From COMBO-56-21 sp038852315 (GTDB taxonomy: Archaea; Thermoplasmatota; Thermoplasmata; UBA10834), in contig JAWCKF010000004.1 in the NCBI GenBank assembly GCA_038852315.1, positions 1 through 64,000 of the forward strand: a stretch of 64,000 bases of DNA, written 5' to 3'. Position 1 is the stretch's first letter. Each line of letters starts with the position of its first letter. A program made the translations under genes and the position numbers. The notes under the pieces are model-generated. The model did not search any database, had not been told where the DNA came from, and saw nothing but the letters and a program-made list of their open reading frames with translations. Below are positions 18,319 through 27,514 of the stretch, piece after piece.

Positions 18319-19412
18319 CGGAACTTGCTCCTTCTCCTTGATATCGCGAAAGCTATCAGCACGGACGCAGCGGCAGTGACAGAGCCAGCGGCTATGATCC
18401 AGGAATGTGGGTTGCGCTGCGGCTCCGATTGCTCGAGCAGCAGCAACGCTCCAAGGACGGCCTGCGAAACGGCCACCATCTGCTCTGGGCAGAGGTGTTC
18501 TGAGACATCGTGTTCCGTATGATAGTAGGGGTTGACAGGCCTTGTCCCGTAGAACTCTTCTAAGATCGCCGTCGTGGGATATCCTTGTTGCCAGAACGAG
18601 TACTGGTCGCTGAAAGCATAGTCCGCGCGGCCGACCAGGTCTATCGAAAGATCTATCCCGTAATCAACCACAACCTGCCGAATCCTGACGGGAAACGTCT
18701 CATCTGGATGGTCCGTGAAGAGCATCACCTTGTTCACAGTTCCGTTCCGGTAGCCTATCATGTCAAATATGACCGTATCGCCGTACGCAGCGCCAGCCGC
18801 CCTTTCGGCGGCCACGAACGCCCTGCTGCCGTTGAGGCCCGATTCTTCCGCGCCGAATGCGACGAACTTGAGCGTGTGTTCGAGGACGAAGTCCTTGGTG
18901 AGGGTAGCGATCTCAATCACTGCAGCGATTCCAGAGGCATCATCGTCGGCACCAGGAGCCAGCAGCGATTCTCCAATGGTGTTGTTCTCCGCGTCCTTGT
19001 TGACGGAATCATAGTGTGCGCCGAAAAGGTACATCTCGCCCGCGCCACCCGTGCCGTTCTTGACGCCGATCACGTTTGGCACAGAGTATCCGTCTACCTC
19101 GAGATACTGGAGAGTCACCCAAAGTCCGATGGCAGCAAACCGATCACTGATGTACATTGCAGCATCGAGAGAAGAGTTGACGTAGAACGCCCTTGAACCG
19201 AAGGACTCGAGGTCTCTGACACTCTCCATCATCCTGTCTGCAGATACCCGCGCCAGAACCTCTTCGATTGGGAGAGGTGCCTCTGCGTTGACAGGTCCAC
19301 CAAAGAAAGCTCCGGAGAGGATGGCAAAGGTCAGAGCAAGAGCTGCGCTCGTCGGCCACAAGTTTGCTTGGCCTGTCGCAAGGATCACGCGGCCACGGAG
19401 CGGCTCAACCAT
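18315..19412 (-). CDS. Membrane-anchored M28 family zinc aminopeptidase
   Basis: The metal-ligand motifs of M28 peptidases are present in order: GAHYDS (His), ADDDASG (bridging Asp), EESGLNGS (general base and ligand Glu), a DMIG Asp and YHTEHD (final His). A hydrophobic segment near the N-terminus (SAALALTFAILSGAFF) acts as signal or anchor, and a second one near the C-terminus (WIIAAGSVTAAASVLIAFAI) precedes a basic tail. The catalytic domain therefore faces outward. ATG 19412 fits leaderless transcription from a TATA box at about 19438-19445; the ATG at 19439 would overlap that box. It is coupled to the downstream Nudix gene. Likely role: extracellular peptide degradation. Confidence 0.9.
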   Translation of the reverse strand: MVEPLRGRVILATGQANLWPTSAALALTFAILSGAFFGGPVNAEAPLPIEEVLARVSADRMMESVRDLESFGSRAFYVNSSLDAAMYISDRFAAIGLWVTLQYLEVDGYSVPNVIGVKNGTGGAGEMYLFGAHYDSVNKDAENNTIGESLLAPGADDDASGIAAVIEIATLTKDFVLEHTLKFVAFGAEESGLNGSRAFVAAERAAGAAYGDTVIFDMIGYRNGTVNKVMLFTDHPDETFPVRIRQVVVDYGIDLSIDLVGRADYAFSDQYSFWQQGYPTTAILEEFYGTRPVNPYYHTEHDVSEHLCPEQMVAVSQAVLGALLLLEQSEPQRNPHSWIIAAGSVTAAASVLIAFAISRRRSKFR

Positions 19413-19469
19413 CTCGGACAAGTGATTGAAAACGGACATTATAAAGGGGTTTGGCTATACGCGATGTAG

Positions 19470-20186
19470 TTGTCTCTGAGCGACATCTTCAGGTTAGTTG
19501 CGGCTGAAATGGGCGTCGGATTCGTAGAGGCCGAGTTCTTTCCTTACCGTGAGCTCAAGCACACATGGCGCAGGCGGGGACATTCCCTGCATTTCAGAGT
19601 GAGTGACTATCTCGAATCGGCACCCGGTCCAGTGCTTCGTTCTTTGGCTGCCTATCTCATCTGTCGGGCGAACCATATGCCATGCTCAGCACAAATCTCC
19701 GAGCCGTATGTACAATACTGCAAGTCCGGCGAGCCGTGGCGGAGCGAGAAGATGAAATATCTATCTAGGTCACGGAATTTCAGGCTCGGCCCAAGAGGAA
19801 AAGCGCGCGACCTCAAGGAGGTGTTCCACTACGTCAACACGAGCTATTTCGGCAGCGGTCTGCCTGAGCCCGACTTTGCGTGGACCAACGAATCGGCAGC
19901 CCGCAGACTCGGATTCTACTCCGCTCCTCTGAACTTGCTCGCCGTCAACTCCTGCCTCGACTCCGAGAGCGTCCCCAGGTACGTCCTCGAGTTCATCGTG
20001 TACCACGAGCTGCTCCACCATAAGCAGGCCGGAACCGGAAGCCCAATCAAGCGCGTGCATCACACGAGGGAGTTCAAGGAGCAAGAGATGAGGTTCACTT
20101 GCTATGCGGAGGCAGAGCGATGGTTGCGGAAGCTGGTCTCGATGGGAAGAGGGCGCCGTCACAAGCAGGGTGTCCCCCGGGTGTAA
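19470..20186 (+). CDS. SprT/YgjP-like zinc metalloprotease
   Basis: This 238-residue protein has HELLHH at 179-184, an HExxH zinc site, preceded by the core of the SprT/WSS1/YgjP (DUF45) group: LKEVFHYVNTSYF near 115, then RRLGFYS and LLAVNSCLDSE. A downstream HHTREFKEQE supplies the third ligand region. Relatives process DNA-protein crosslinks or act as intracellular peptidases; the role here is unknown. The start is uncertain: TTG 19470 gives the longest product, and ATG 19509 is possible. It is divergent from the M28 peptidase, and the two promoters share a short AT-rich interval. Confidence 0.78.
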   Translation: MSLSDIFRLVAAEMGVGFVEAEFFPYRELKHTWRRRGHSLHFRVSDYLESAPGPVLRSLAAYLICRANHMPCSAQISEPYVQYCKSGEPWRSEKMKYLSRSRNFRLGPRGKARDLKEVFHYVNTSYFGSGLPEPDFAWTNESAARRLGFYSAPLNLLAVNSCLDSESVPRYVLEFIVYHELLHHKQAGTGSPIKRVHHTREFKEQEMRFTCYAEAERWLRKLVSMGRGRRHKQGVPRV

Positions 20187-20460
20187 CAGCGCGGTTCATC
20201 GCATGCTAGCGCATTCTCTCCGCCCTGACCCTCCCGGGGGTTGTGTTGTGCGTCGCGTTGTCCTCCACACACGTCCCGATGTCGCATCGGTGGTTCGTGG
20301 AGGGACCCATGGTCGACGCACTGTAGCCTGGTGTCGGAACACTGCCTCATGTGGATCAGCAGCATATTGTCCCAGGCACACGTTGATAGGCACGATGCTG
20401 GATTTATTGGTTTGCCCTGCAAGACTTCATTATTGGCCACGACAATCTATACTCCAGCTG
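20187..20460. other. Non-coding interval rich in inverted repeats
   Basis: No supported gene lies in these 270 bases. There is an 8-base inverted repeat, CCCCCGGG at 20174-20181 with CCCGGGGG at 20233-20240. A nested hairpin follows: CCTCCAC 20262-20268 pairs with GTGGAGG 20297-20303, and inside it CCGATG 20276-20281 pairs with CATCGG 20285-20290 around a three-base loop. It may be a terminator region, a leader or a small structured RNA. Confidence 0.4.
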
Positions 20461-20676
20461 GTGAAGGCGGTGTTCGGCGGGACCAAAATACCAGGAACAA
20501 CCCTTCCCCTGGGCGACCAGAAGCTTTGGGATGCTGAGGTGCTCGGGCGGCGTCGGCTAGCGACGCGTGAGCACGCTGGATATAGTCTAGGAGATGAGAA
20601 TCGGACCGTAGAAGTGATTGTTGCGATTGCTATATTAGTCGCAGCTAGCATGGTTCTCTGGTTGCTCATCTTTTGA
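20461..20676 (+). CDS. Small tail-anchored protein, copy A
   Basis: This is a predicted 71-residue protein with a polar N-terminal part and a single C-terminal hydrophobic helix (VIVAIAILVAASMVLWLLIF) ending at the C-terminus, a tail-anchored arrangement. The N-terminal pattern F-G-...LP..DQ..W......L.R...LA recurs in the small protein encoded at 20760. That repetition is the main evidence that it is real and supports the GTG start at 20461. The frame is open further upstream, but those residues look unnatural. Function unknown. Confidence 0.5.
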   Translation: MKAVFGGTKIPGTTLPLGDQKLWDAEVLGRRRLATREHAGYSLGDENRTVEVIVAIAILVAASMVLWLLIF

Positions 20677-20759
20677 GCGCTCTGTCCGATGCTTCGAAGA
20701 GGGGGGCTGGATGGCCATGAAAGTCCTTAAGCACCCTCTCCCAGCGCATGACTAGATGG

Positions 20760-20990
20760 ATGCCGATTACAGTATTCCCAGGACTCCCACCATTCGATCA
20801 ATCAAAGTGGGTGAACGACGGAGACATTCTCGCCAGGCAACATCAGTTGGCAAGGATTTCAGTTGGTCAAAGAGTGCCCAGCACCCAACCATTTCACCGA
20901 ACCACCTCTAAAACGGATTCATCTCGATTCCTCATTGTAGTGACGATGACCATGTCCGTTGCGGCCGTCCTGCTGATGCTGATGTACTGA
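20760..20990 (+). CDS. Small tail-anchored protein, copy B
   Basis: This predicted 76-residue protein has a polar head and a C-terminal hydrophobic helix (FLIVVTMTMSVAAVLLMLMY). Its N-terminal segment FPGLPPFDQSKW...ILARQHQLA aligns with the protein encoded at 20461, suggesting tandem duplication followed by divergence. An AT-rich element CCTTAAG (about 20724-20730) lies about 30 nt before ATG 20760, favouring that start over ATG 20748. No known family is recognised. Confidence 0.5.
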   Translation: MPITVFPGLPPFDQSKWVNDGDILARQHQLARISVGQRVPSTQPFHRTTSKTDSSRFLIVVTMTMSVAAVLLMLMY

Positions 20991-21093
20991 CGCGCCAAGT
21001 TTCGTTGTCGACTAGCTGGCGCTGCAATCAGACAGCCAGATTCAGCCCGCTCATCAATCAGTTTTTATAGCCAGACCTCATCATAAAGCACGC

Positions 21094-21984
21094 ATGGCCG
21101 CATTGATCGGTTGCTCTGGCTGGTCGTACGACGACTGGGTGGGGAGGTTCTACCCAGCCGAGCTCGCCAAGAAGAAGGGTGAGTGGCTCTCTTACTACGC
21201 AAGGTACTTCTCAACCACTGAGATCAACTCCACCTTCTACCGGGTCCCAAACGAGTTCATGGTGCGCTCCTGGATTGAGCGCGGAAGACAGAAGCAAGGG
21301 TTCGAGTTCTCGGTCAAATTGCCTCAGATGGTGACTCACGAATCCATCCTGAAGGACGATGTTGAGAAGGCCGCCGCCCAAGCATCGAGCTTCGAGGCGA
21401 TGTGTGTGAGGCCGCTCGCCGACGCCGGGCTCCTCGGTGCGGTCCTGATCCAGCTGACGCCGTATTTCAAGCTCGAGGGTCGGGAAAGCCTAAGAAAGCT
21501 CAGGGCGCTTTTCGATATGCTGGACACGGACTCGTACGACTATGCTGTCGAGTTCAGGCACAGGAGCTGGCTGAACGAGCGCGGCAACGAGCTGGCGGCT
21601 GACGTCCTCGAAACTTTGCAAGAGTTCGGCGTCGCGAACGCCATCGTGGACGGGCCAGGGTTCCCGATGACGCGCTCGCTCACGGCTAAGCACGCCTATG
21701 TCCGGTTCCACGGCAGGAACTATGACATCTGGTTCAAGGACGAGGTGGAGGACGACTACAGGATAAACAGGTACGACTATCTCTACTCCCGAGAGGAGCT
21801 CGAGCCCTGGGTCCCACGCCTGTTGGAGATGACCGCGAACAGCGAGAAGACAAGGATATACTTCAACAACCACGGGAACGCCAAGGCGGTGAAGAACGCT
21901 TTCCAGATGATGGATCTCCTGGGCATACCCCACGAGCAGAAGGACGTCGACATCCAGGACCAGATGAAGCTGGGCGGGTTCTAG
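21094..21984 (+). CDS. DUF72 (YecE-like) family protein
   Basis: This 296-residue TIM-barrel-type protein of the DUF72 family shows the hallmark start IGCSGWSYDDWVGRFYP and the block YFSTTEINSTFYRVP, then EFRHRSW and YVRFHGRN, and FNNHGNAKAV near the end. The family is widespread in archaea and bacteria and has no established biochemical role. TTTTTATAG at about 21061-21069 gives a leaderless ATG 21094. Its TAG stop interlocks with that of the convergent rad50 gene in a shared CTAG. Confidence 0.92.
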   Translation: MAALIGCSGWSYDDWVGRFYPAELAKKKGEWLSYYARYFSTTEINSTFYRVPNEFMVRSWIERGRQKQGFEFSVKLPQMVTHESILKDDVEKAAAQASSFEAMCVRPLADAGLLGAVLIQLTPYFKLEGRESLRKLRALFDMLDTDSYDYAVEFRHRSWLNERGNELAADVLETLQEFGVANAIVDGPGFPMTRSLTAKHAYVRFHGRNYDIWFKDEVEDDYRINRYDYLYSREELEPWVPRLLEMTANSEKTRIYFNNHGNAKAVKNAFQMMDLLGIPHEQKDVDIQDQMKLGGF

Positions 21985-24404
21985 GTCACAAGCTCCGCAG
22001 TGCTGGTGCCGTCCTCTCTCTCGGCCACCCTTATGACGTAGTTCATCGCATCCTTGACGTCCTCAATGTGGGTGATGATGAATATCTGCCTGAACCTGTT
22101 AGACAGCCTGCTGAGAGCGGTCATCACGCTCCTCTTCCTGTTCGCGTCCTGGGAGCCGAATATCTCGTCCAGTATCATGATGTTCACCGGGCTCGCACCA
22201 GTCCTGTCCGCGATTATGTTGGATATCGCCAGCCTTAGGCTCAGATTCGCGAGGTCTGCCTCGCCACCAGAGAATCTCGATATTGGGTATTCTTGCCCCT
22301 GGTCTTCGATCTGCATCTCGTAGTCCTCGTCCAGTTCCACGCGGGAATACCTGCCGTCTGTCATTGCCTCCAGCTCTTTCGAGGATAGCTCGGAGAGCGC
22401 GGGAGCGATCTTGCCTATGAGGTGATCCTTGAAGTTCGAGACGACCTCCTCCACCATTGCGAGGTCGTCTGCACGGCTCCGGTCCTGTTCTATCGCCTTC
22501 TTTACCCTTACGATCTCGTCGATCTCCCTCTCCACGCGTTCAAGCTCCGCTGACGCCTTGTCCCTCGCAGCGGAGGCCTTCCTCAAAGCATCCTTGGCCG
22601 AGTTCAGAGCCACCGTCTTCTCGTCCAGCTCCCTTATAGCGCGGTCGTACAGGTCCTTCTTGGGGGCCAGGGCGTCCACGACAGACCTCAGGCTCGATGC
22701 CTCCATCTCCGACCTCGATATCGCCTCGCGTATGTCGGCGAGCTCGCGCGATAGGTTCTCGGCCTGTTCCTTTAGGTTGCGTAGCCTCAGGAGCTCCTCG
22801 TGCGACCTCTCCAAGGACTCGTACTGCTCCTTGATAGACAAGTACTCGGCCTCGTCGAACCTCACAGGCCCCAGCTCAGCCATCGTCCTGCGCCTCGCCT
22901 CGAGACGCTCCTTCATCCGTCTCACCTCGGCCTCCTTCTCCGTGAGCGAGGCTTCGAGCCGCCTGAACTTCGTCAGGTCTTGCTCAAGTCTTGACCGCTT
23001 CCGCCTCAGGGCATCCTCTCTCTTGACCAGTCCCTCAAGAGCAACCTCTAGCCGCCTCAGCTCTTCAGTATGAGCGGAGATCTGCGTTTCATATTCTGAT
23101 AAGTCTTTGGAGAGCTTCGAAACGAGTAGGTCGTACGCCTCGTCCAGCCTCCTCTCGCACGTGGGGCATGTGCCGTCCCTGCCAGCTCTCCTGATGTCGT
23201 CGAGCTTTCTCCGGTCTCTTTCTGCCGAGGAGCGCCTCTCCTCCACCTGCGCCTTCAGCTTCCCGATGAGCTGCGCGAGCTCGCTCCTCTCCGACTCGCA
23301 TTCGAGCTTCGCGCGCTCCACCTCCTGAAGCTGCCCCTCAACATCCTTGACGGCCGTAAGCTGGGCCTGCGCAGAAACCAACTCGGTCTCCAGTGCCCTG
23401 AGCTCCTTTTCTTCAGCCGCGATTTGCTCCCCGATTTGCCTTGCGCGCTCGTACTTCGCCCTCTCGCTCTCGAGGGCTTCCCTTCTCTCCTTCGCCACTT
23501 TGTACCTGAGCTCGGCCTCCTCGAGTTCAGGGAGCCTTCTCAAACTCGCAGTGATCTCGGCTATCCTTTTTTCTAAGGTCTTCTCGCGCTCTCTCCGCTG
23601 TTTGATGGCTTCCAGCTTAGTCATGAGCTCGCTCGAAGCCTGGTTGTAGGCATCCAGGTCTTTCTTCAGCCCGTCCCTCCTCTCCTTGGCATCCTGGAGC
23701 TCCGCGACCGCCACACGCTCCTTCGACTCGGCCTCGTCCATCGCCCTCTGCGCATCATCTAGCGCGGCCTTCAGGTCGGGGAGGCGCTCTCTCAAGATCT
23801 TCTCCCTCTCTCTGCCGTCCTCGGTCAGGAGCGTCCTCTCCGCACCCTGGATGCGGGCCGTCACGTCCCTGCGATCCGCCCTGATTCTGGCCAGGATCGT
23901 GTCCAGGCCGTCTATCCTCAGCATCCTCAGCACGACCTTCTTCCTCTCCCCAGGGGCGACGTTCTGCAGAGCGTTGAGCTCCTTCTGGCGGGCGAAGATC
24001 GACGTGAAGAACGACTTGTGGTCCATCCCCAGTAGCTTCTCGACCGCCCTTCGGACCTCCCTGTCTCCGTCAGCGATGATGGTGTTCCCAGTCCGGAGCT
24101 CCGCCCGCATCGCCAGGGTCTTCCCGCTCATCTCCCTGACGATTCTGTACTCGGTGCCTCCCATCTCGAACTCGAGTATGGCAGAGCAGTGCTCTCCCGG
24201 GGCAGCGCCGACCCTGCGGACGCCCTCCCGCGAAGTCCGTACGACCTCCTCGACGTTGCCGAACAGGGCCCACGCGATGCTCTCGATTATCGTGGTCTTG
24301 CCCGCCCCGTTCATGCCAAGTATGCCTATGAGGCCGTCCGGGAACTGCAGCTTGAGCTCCCTGAACTTGCGGTAGTTGTGCAGCTCAAGATACCCTATCC
24401 TCAT
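21981..24404 (-). CDS. rad50: DNA double-strand break repair ATPase Rad50
   Basis: This 807-residue SMC-like ATPase partners Mre11 at DNA ends. Walker A is GMNGAGKTTIIESIAWALFG near residue 33. A long heptad-rich coiled coil runs from about 150 to 650, interrupted at residues 413-416 by the zinc hook CPTC, which dimerises two coils. The ABC signature SRFSGGEADLANLSLRLA and Walker B region MILDEIFGSQD lie at the C-terminus. Its ATG overlaps the mre11 stop by four bases, so the two are co-translated. No HerA or NurA gene is seen in the window. Confidence 0.95.
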   Translation of the reverse strand: MRIGYLELHNYRKFRELKLQFPDGLIGILGMNGAGKTTIIESIAWALFGNVEEVVRTSREGVRRVGAAPGEHCSAILEFEMGGTEYRIVREMSGKTLAMRAELRTGNTIIADGDREVRRAVEKLLGMDHKSFFTSIFARQKELNALQNVAPGERKKVVLRMLRIDGLDTILARIRADRRDVTARIQGAERTLLTEDGREREKILRERLPDLKAALDDAQRAMDEAESKERVAVAELQDAKERRDGLKKDLDAYNQASSELMTKLEAIKQRREREKTLEKRIAEITASLRRLPELEEAELRYKVAKERREALESERAKYERARQIGEQIAAEEKELRALETELVSAQAQLTAVKDVEGQLQEVERAKLECESERSELAQLIGKLKAQVEERRSSAERDRRKLDDIRRAGRDGTCPTCERRLDEAYDLLVSKLSKDLSEYETQISAHTEELRRLEVALEGLVKREDALRRKRSRLEQDLTKFRRLEASLTEKEAEVRRMKERLEARRRTMAELGPVRFDEAEYLSIKEQYESLERSHEELLRLRNLKEQAENLSRELADIREAISRSEMEASSLRSVVDALAPKKDLYDRAIRELDEKTVALNSAKDALRKASAARDKASAELERVEREIDEIVRVKKAIEQDRSRADDLAMVEEVVSNFKDHLIGKIAPALSELSSKELEAMTDGRYSRVELDEDYEMQIEDQGQEYPISRFSGGEADLANLSLRLAISNIIADRTGASPVNIMILDEIFGSQDANRKRSVMTALSRLSNRFRQIFIITHIEDVKDAMNYVIRVAEREDGTSTAELVT

Positions 24405-25516
24405 TCCTCATCCTCCGCCATCAGGTAGGGCAGCCCGATGTCCAGCAGCTTCCTCTTCTTATCCTCCGGCGCATCCAGCGAGTGCACGTACTTCCTATAC
24501 TCGTCCGCGAGCAGGCCTATCTGGGCCTCGCCCATCTCCCTGCGAAGGTCCGCCTCGGCCCGCTCGAACTTGAGCTCGAAGTGCATGGCCGACGAGCCGA
24601 GACGGCGGAAGGCGCCCAGGTCGAGCGACCGGAGCGCATCAGGTTCTATCCTCTTCACTATCAGCCGGACGATCCTGTCATCGATCTTGCTAGAGCTGAG
24701 GAGGTCTTTCGCCTGCCTGAGTATCTCAGACGATGTGAGTCCAGCAGCGTCCAGCGGCGGTAGGTCCAACATGTCTCTCGTCCTCAGCTCGTGGAAGTTC
24801 ACCTTGCCCCTGTCCAGGTCGACCTCGAGGAGGCCTTTCTTCTGCCCCGCCTCCCCGAAGCCGAGGCGCTCGGTCGATCCAGAGTAGCACATCATCCTGT
24901 CGACTGCCGAGTAACTGTGGAAGTGGCCGAGCGCGACGTAGTCCCAGCCGTTGCGGAGGCTCTCGAGCGGCACGGTCTGCTCGTTGAACTCGTCCATCCT
25001 GTACAGGTACGAGTCCGCTATGCCTGCGTGCAGGAGGAGCACGTTCCACGCCGCCTCCTTCGCAGGCCTTGCAGCCGCAACGACATCTGCCATGGAAGGG
25101 GTTGCTGAATGGGGAACGGCCGTTACGGCGAGATCCCCTATCCTCACGAGATGTCTTCCGGGCTCGTGCACTGGATGGATGTGCGGCAAGTGCTCGAATA
25201 TCCTGAATATGCTGCCTGTCTCCCTCAGCCTCGGGGTCGAGTGGTTACCCGATATCAGCACCGTCTCGATTCCTGCCTCGGACAGCCTCAGCAGCTGCCT
25301 GAGGGCGAAGTCGATCGCCCTGTTCTGCGGACGCACCGTGTCGAACAGGTCGCCGGCGTGCAGCACCGCATCCGGCCTCAGCTCTATCGCCTTGTCCACG
25401 GCCTGGCGGAAGGCGTCATACATGTCAGCCTCGCGCTGGTTGATGCCCTCGGCCGGGTTCAGTTTCGAGTAAGCACTGAAGCCCAGGTGCGTGTCAGAGA
25501 GGTGAACGAGCCTCAA
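24401..25516 (-). CDS. mre11: DNA double-strand break repair nuclease Mre11
   Basis: This 371-residue calcineurin-like nuclease has its metal-site motifs: HLSDTHLG (I), AGDLFDT (II), SGNHS (III), and the LLHAG and GHFHSY elements further on, with a C-terminal Rad50-binding helical part. The frame stays open well upstream, but the real start is TTG 25516. It follows GGAGGAAGG by a few bases and places the first strand LRLVHLSDTH at the N-terminus, as in the family. That TTG overlaps the stop of the upstream antiporter gene (TTGA). Confidence 0.94.
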   Translation of the reverse strand: MRLVHLSDTHLGFSAYSKLNPAEGINQREADMYDAFRQAVDKAIELRPDAVLHAGDLFDTVRPQNRAIDFALRQLLRLSEAGIETVLISGNHSTPRLRETGSIFRIFEHLPHIHPVHEPGRHLVRIGDLAVTAVPHSATPSMADVVAAARPAKEAAWNVLLLHAGIADSYLYRMDEFNEQTVPLESLRNGWDYVALGHFHSYSAVDRMMCYSGSTERLGFGEAGQKKGLLEVDLDRGKVNFHELRTRDMLDLPPLDAAGLTSSEILRQAKDLLSSSKIDDRIVRLIVKRIEPDALRSLDLGAFRRLGSSAMHFELKFERAEADLRREMGEAQIGLLADEYRKYVHSLDAPEDKKRKLLDIGLPYLMAEDEE

Positions 25517-27372
25517 GATCTGCCTTCCTCCATCGCAGCTATTATGTCCTCTATCTCCGCGAGGTCCCTTGAAGACTCGGAGAAGCCCGAGACGCCCCTC
25601 TGCTCGAATATCTCGGACAGCTTCCGGTCGACTGTTTGCACGGACCGCCAGAGCACAGCGATGGCGACGGCGATGGCCAGGAGAGTCAACATGGCGAAGT
25701 AGATGTTCTCCTGGACCACCATCCGAATCAAGGGGGAGGCGACGAAGAACCCGACGAAGATGTAGAACGCCAGGAGGGACCACTTGAGTGCGCGCGAAGT
25801 CGCGTCGTAGCCCACTTTCTCTGCAGACCTGGTTGCGAGCATCGCCTCGCTCGTCCCGATCTCCGTCAGCCTCACAGTCCTGCTCCAGATCCCCACGAGC
25901 GACAGGGCGACGGTCACGAGCGCGGCTTCCAGTATGATCAGGCGGAGGAGCTCGGCATGTCCTCCGAAGATACGGGCGATGTCCTCAGCCCTCGGCATGG
26001 CGTTGATTGCGAAAATGACCGCTGTGACCATCACTACGATGTAAAGGAACATCCTTGATATACTCGTCCTCATCTCGTTTGACATCCGCACAGACGACCG
26101 CGAGCGCCTCCTGAGGTTCTTGAATATGAGGTTCATGTAGGATGCCAGGAGGAACAACGACCTGGGCACGCTCCTCTCGAGCCCCCGAACGGCCTTGTCC
26201 GTGTACCTCACGCTATAGGGGACTATCATGGCGGTCAGGGTAGTCACCACAACGATTGTCGGGTATATCGTCTCGCGTATCCCAGGGGCTCCCACTGCTA
26301 CCGCAGCGATCATCAGAGAGAATTCCCCGATCGCTATCATGCTCATGCCAGCTCCGACTGCGTTCCTCGCCCCGAAGCCCGTGATGAACGTCGAGGTGGT
26401 GCACGCGAACATCTTCGCGGCCACGAAAACGCCCGTTATCAGGAGCACGGTCATAACGAAACCCATGTCCTTGAGCAGCGAGAGGTCGACCAGCATCCCG
26501 ACGGTTATGAAGAACATGGCACCGAATAGGTCTCTCACTGGCTCTATTCTCCTGATCACGTCGCCTATGTACTTGGATTCAGACATGATGACGCCCATCA
26601 CGAACGAGCCGATAGCCTCCGAGAGACCGATCCATCTGGCGAAGAACGCCATCGAGAAGCAGAGGCCCAGGGCCGTGAGCACCAGCAGTTCGCTGGACCT
26701 CTGTCGGCCGACATAGTCAACTAGTGGAGGGACGACGACAAGACCTATTATGATCGAAGACGCAACGAACAGCGCCATACCGAAGCCGAGGCCGCTGATT
26801 TGCTCAGTGCTGACCCCGCCAGTAGAAACAAGGCCTGACACGGCCGCGAGTATCAAAACGGCAGCGAAATCCTCGACGACGAGAAGCCCGATCACCAGCC
26901 TGGCCCTGTCGTTCATAAGCCCGCCGCTCTCCCGGAGTGCCCTCGCTATCATCATAGTGGATGCAATGCACAGCATGCTCCCCAGGAGTGTGGATTCCAG
27001 CGAATTCCATCCCAGCGCCTCCCCCAGCTGATATCCTATGCCGATCATCAGCATGATCTCGATCGTCGCGGCGGCGATGATACCCAGGCCTATCTTCCTC
27101 AGCTGCCTGAAGCTGAACTCTAGCCCGATGTAGAATGTGAGCAAGATGATGCCTAGGCTGGCGAGCAGACGGATGAAGTCCGTTATCGTTAGTCCGATGC
27201 CTGGAGGCTCTGTGATCTCGATTGATTTCAGGAACTGCCCGGCGACCATACCTGCGACCAGGTATCCGAGGATCAGAGGCTGACGGAGCCTGTGAAAGAG
27301 CACGACGATGACCGCCGCGATGGCTATCACGGTGGCCATGCTGAGGAGAAAGGCACTGTCGACGTCCGTCAT
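25513..27372 (-). CDS. CPA2-type cation/proton antiporter with extra membrane domain
   Basis: The first 400 or so residues form a monovalent cation:proton antiporter of the Kef/NapA group: HRLRQPLILGYLVAGMVAG, FYIGLEFSFRQLRK, and VVEDFAAVLILA with the paired acidic residues of the ion site. A further 200 residues contain several more hydrophobic helices but no recognisable RCK/TrkA-N nucleotide-binding domain, so regulation differs from KefB/C. ATG 27372 gives a 619-residue product; a TATA-like CTTAAGTAA near 27455 would serve as promoter. Its stop overlaps the mre11 start, an odd pairing of ion transport with DNA repair. Confidence 0.88.
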   Translation of the reverse strand: MTDVDSAFLLSMATVIAIAAVIVVLFHRLRQPLILGYLVAGMVAGQFLKSIEITEPPGIGLTITDFIRLLASLGIILLTFYIGLEFSFRQLRKIGLGIIAAATIEIMLMIGIGYQLGEALGWNSLESTLLGSMLCIASTMMIARALRESGGLMNDRARLVIGLLVVEDFAAVLILAAVSGLVSTGGVSTEQISGLGFGMALFVASSIIIGLVVVPPLVDYVGRQRSSELLVLTALGLCFSMAFFARWIGLSEAIGSFVMGVIMSESKYIGDVIRRIEPVRDLFGAMFFITVGMLVDLSLLKDMGFVMTVLLITGVFVAAKMFACTTSTFITGFGARNAVGAGMSMIAIGEFSLMIAAVAVGAPGIRETIYPTIVVVTTLTAMIVPYSVRYTDKAVRGLERSVPRSLFLLASYMNLIFKNLRRRSRSSVRMSNEMRTSISRMFLYIVVMVTAVIFAINAMPRAEDIARIFGGHAELLRLIILEAALVTVALSLVGIWSRTVRLTEIGTSEAMLATRSAEKVGYDATSRALKWSLLAFYIFVGFFVASPLIRMVVQENIYFAMLTLLAIAVAIAVLWRSVQTVDRKLSEIFEQRGVSGFSESSRDLAEIEDIIAAMEEGRS

Positions 27373-27514
27373 CCGCCTGCACCGTGCTGCGCTGGACCCT
27401 GCCCGCCTGAGCAGCGTCCCGGGGTTCCCTGGCCACACGCATGCAGTTCATCTTACTTAAGAGTCATCATTGCGTGAAACATTGAAATGTGCGCAGGGCG
27501 TTGAAAGGCATGAA

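Noticed and set aside
20104..20676. A 190-residue protein starting inside the SprT-like gene
   Set aside because: Its first 119 residues look like random translation of a coding and hairpin-rich region; only the last 71, with a membrane helix and a motif shared with the next gene, are kept.
24401..25783. An extended Mre11 N-terminus
   Set aside because: The extension is Arg/Gly-rich shadow sequence inside the antiporter gene; the first strand of Mre11 starts at TTG 25516.
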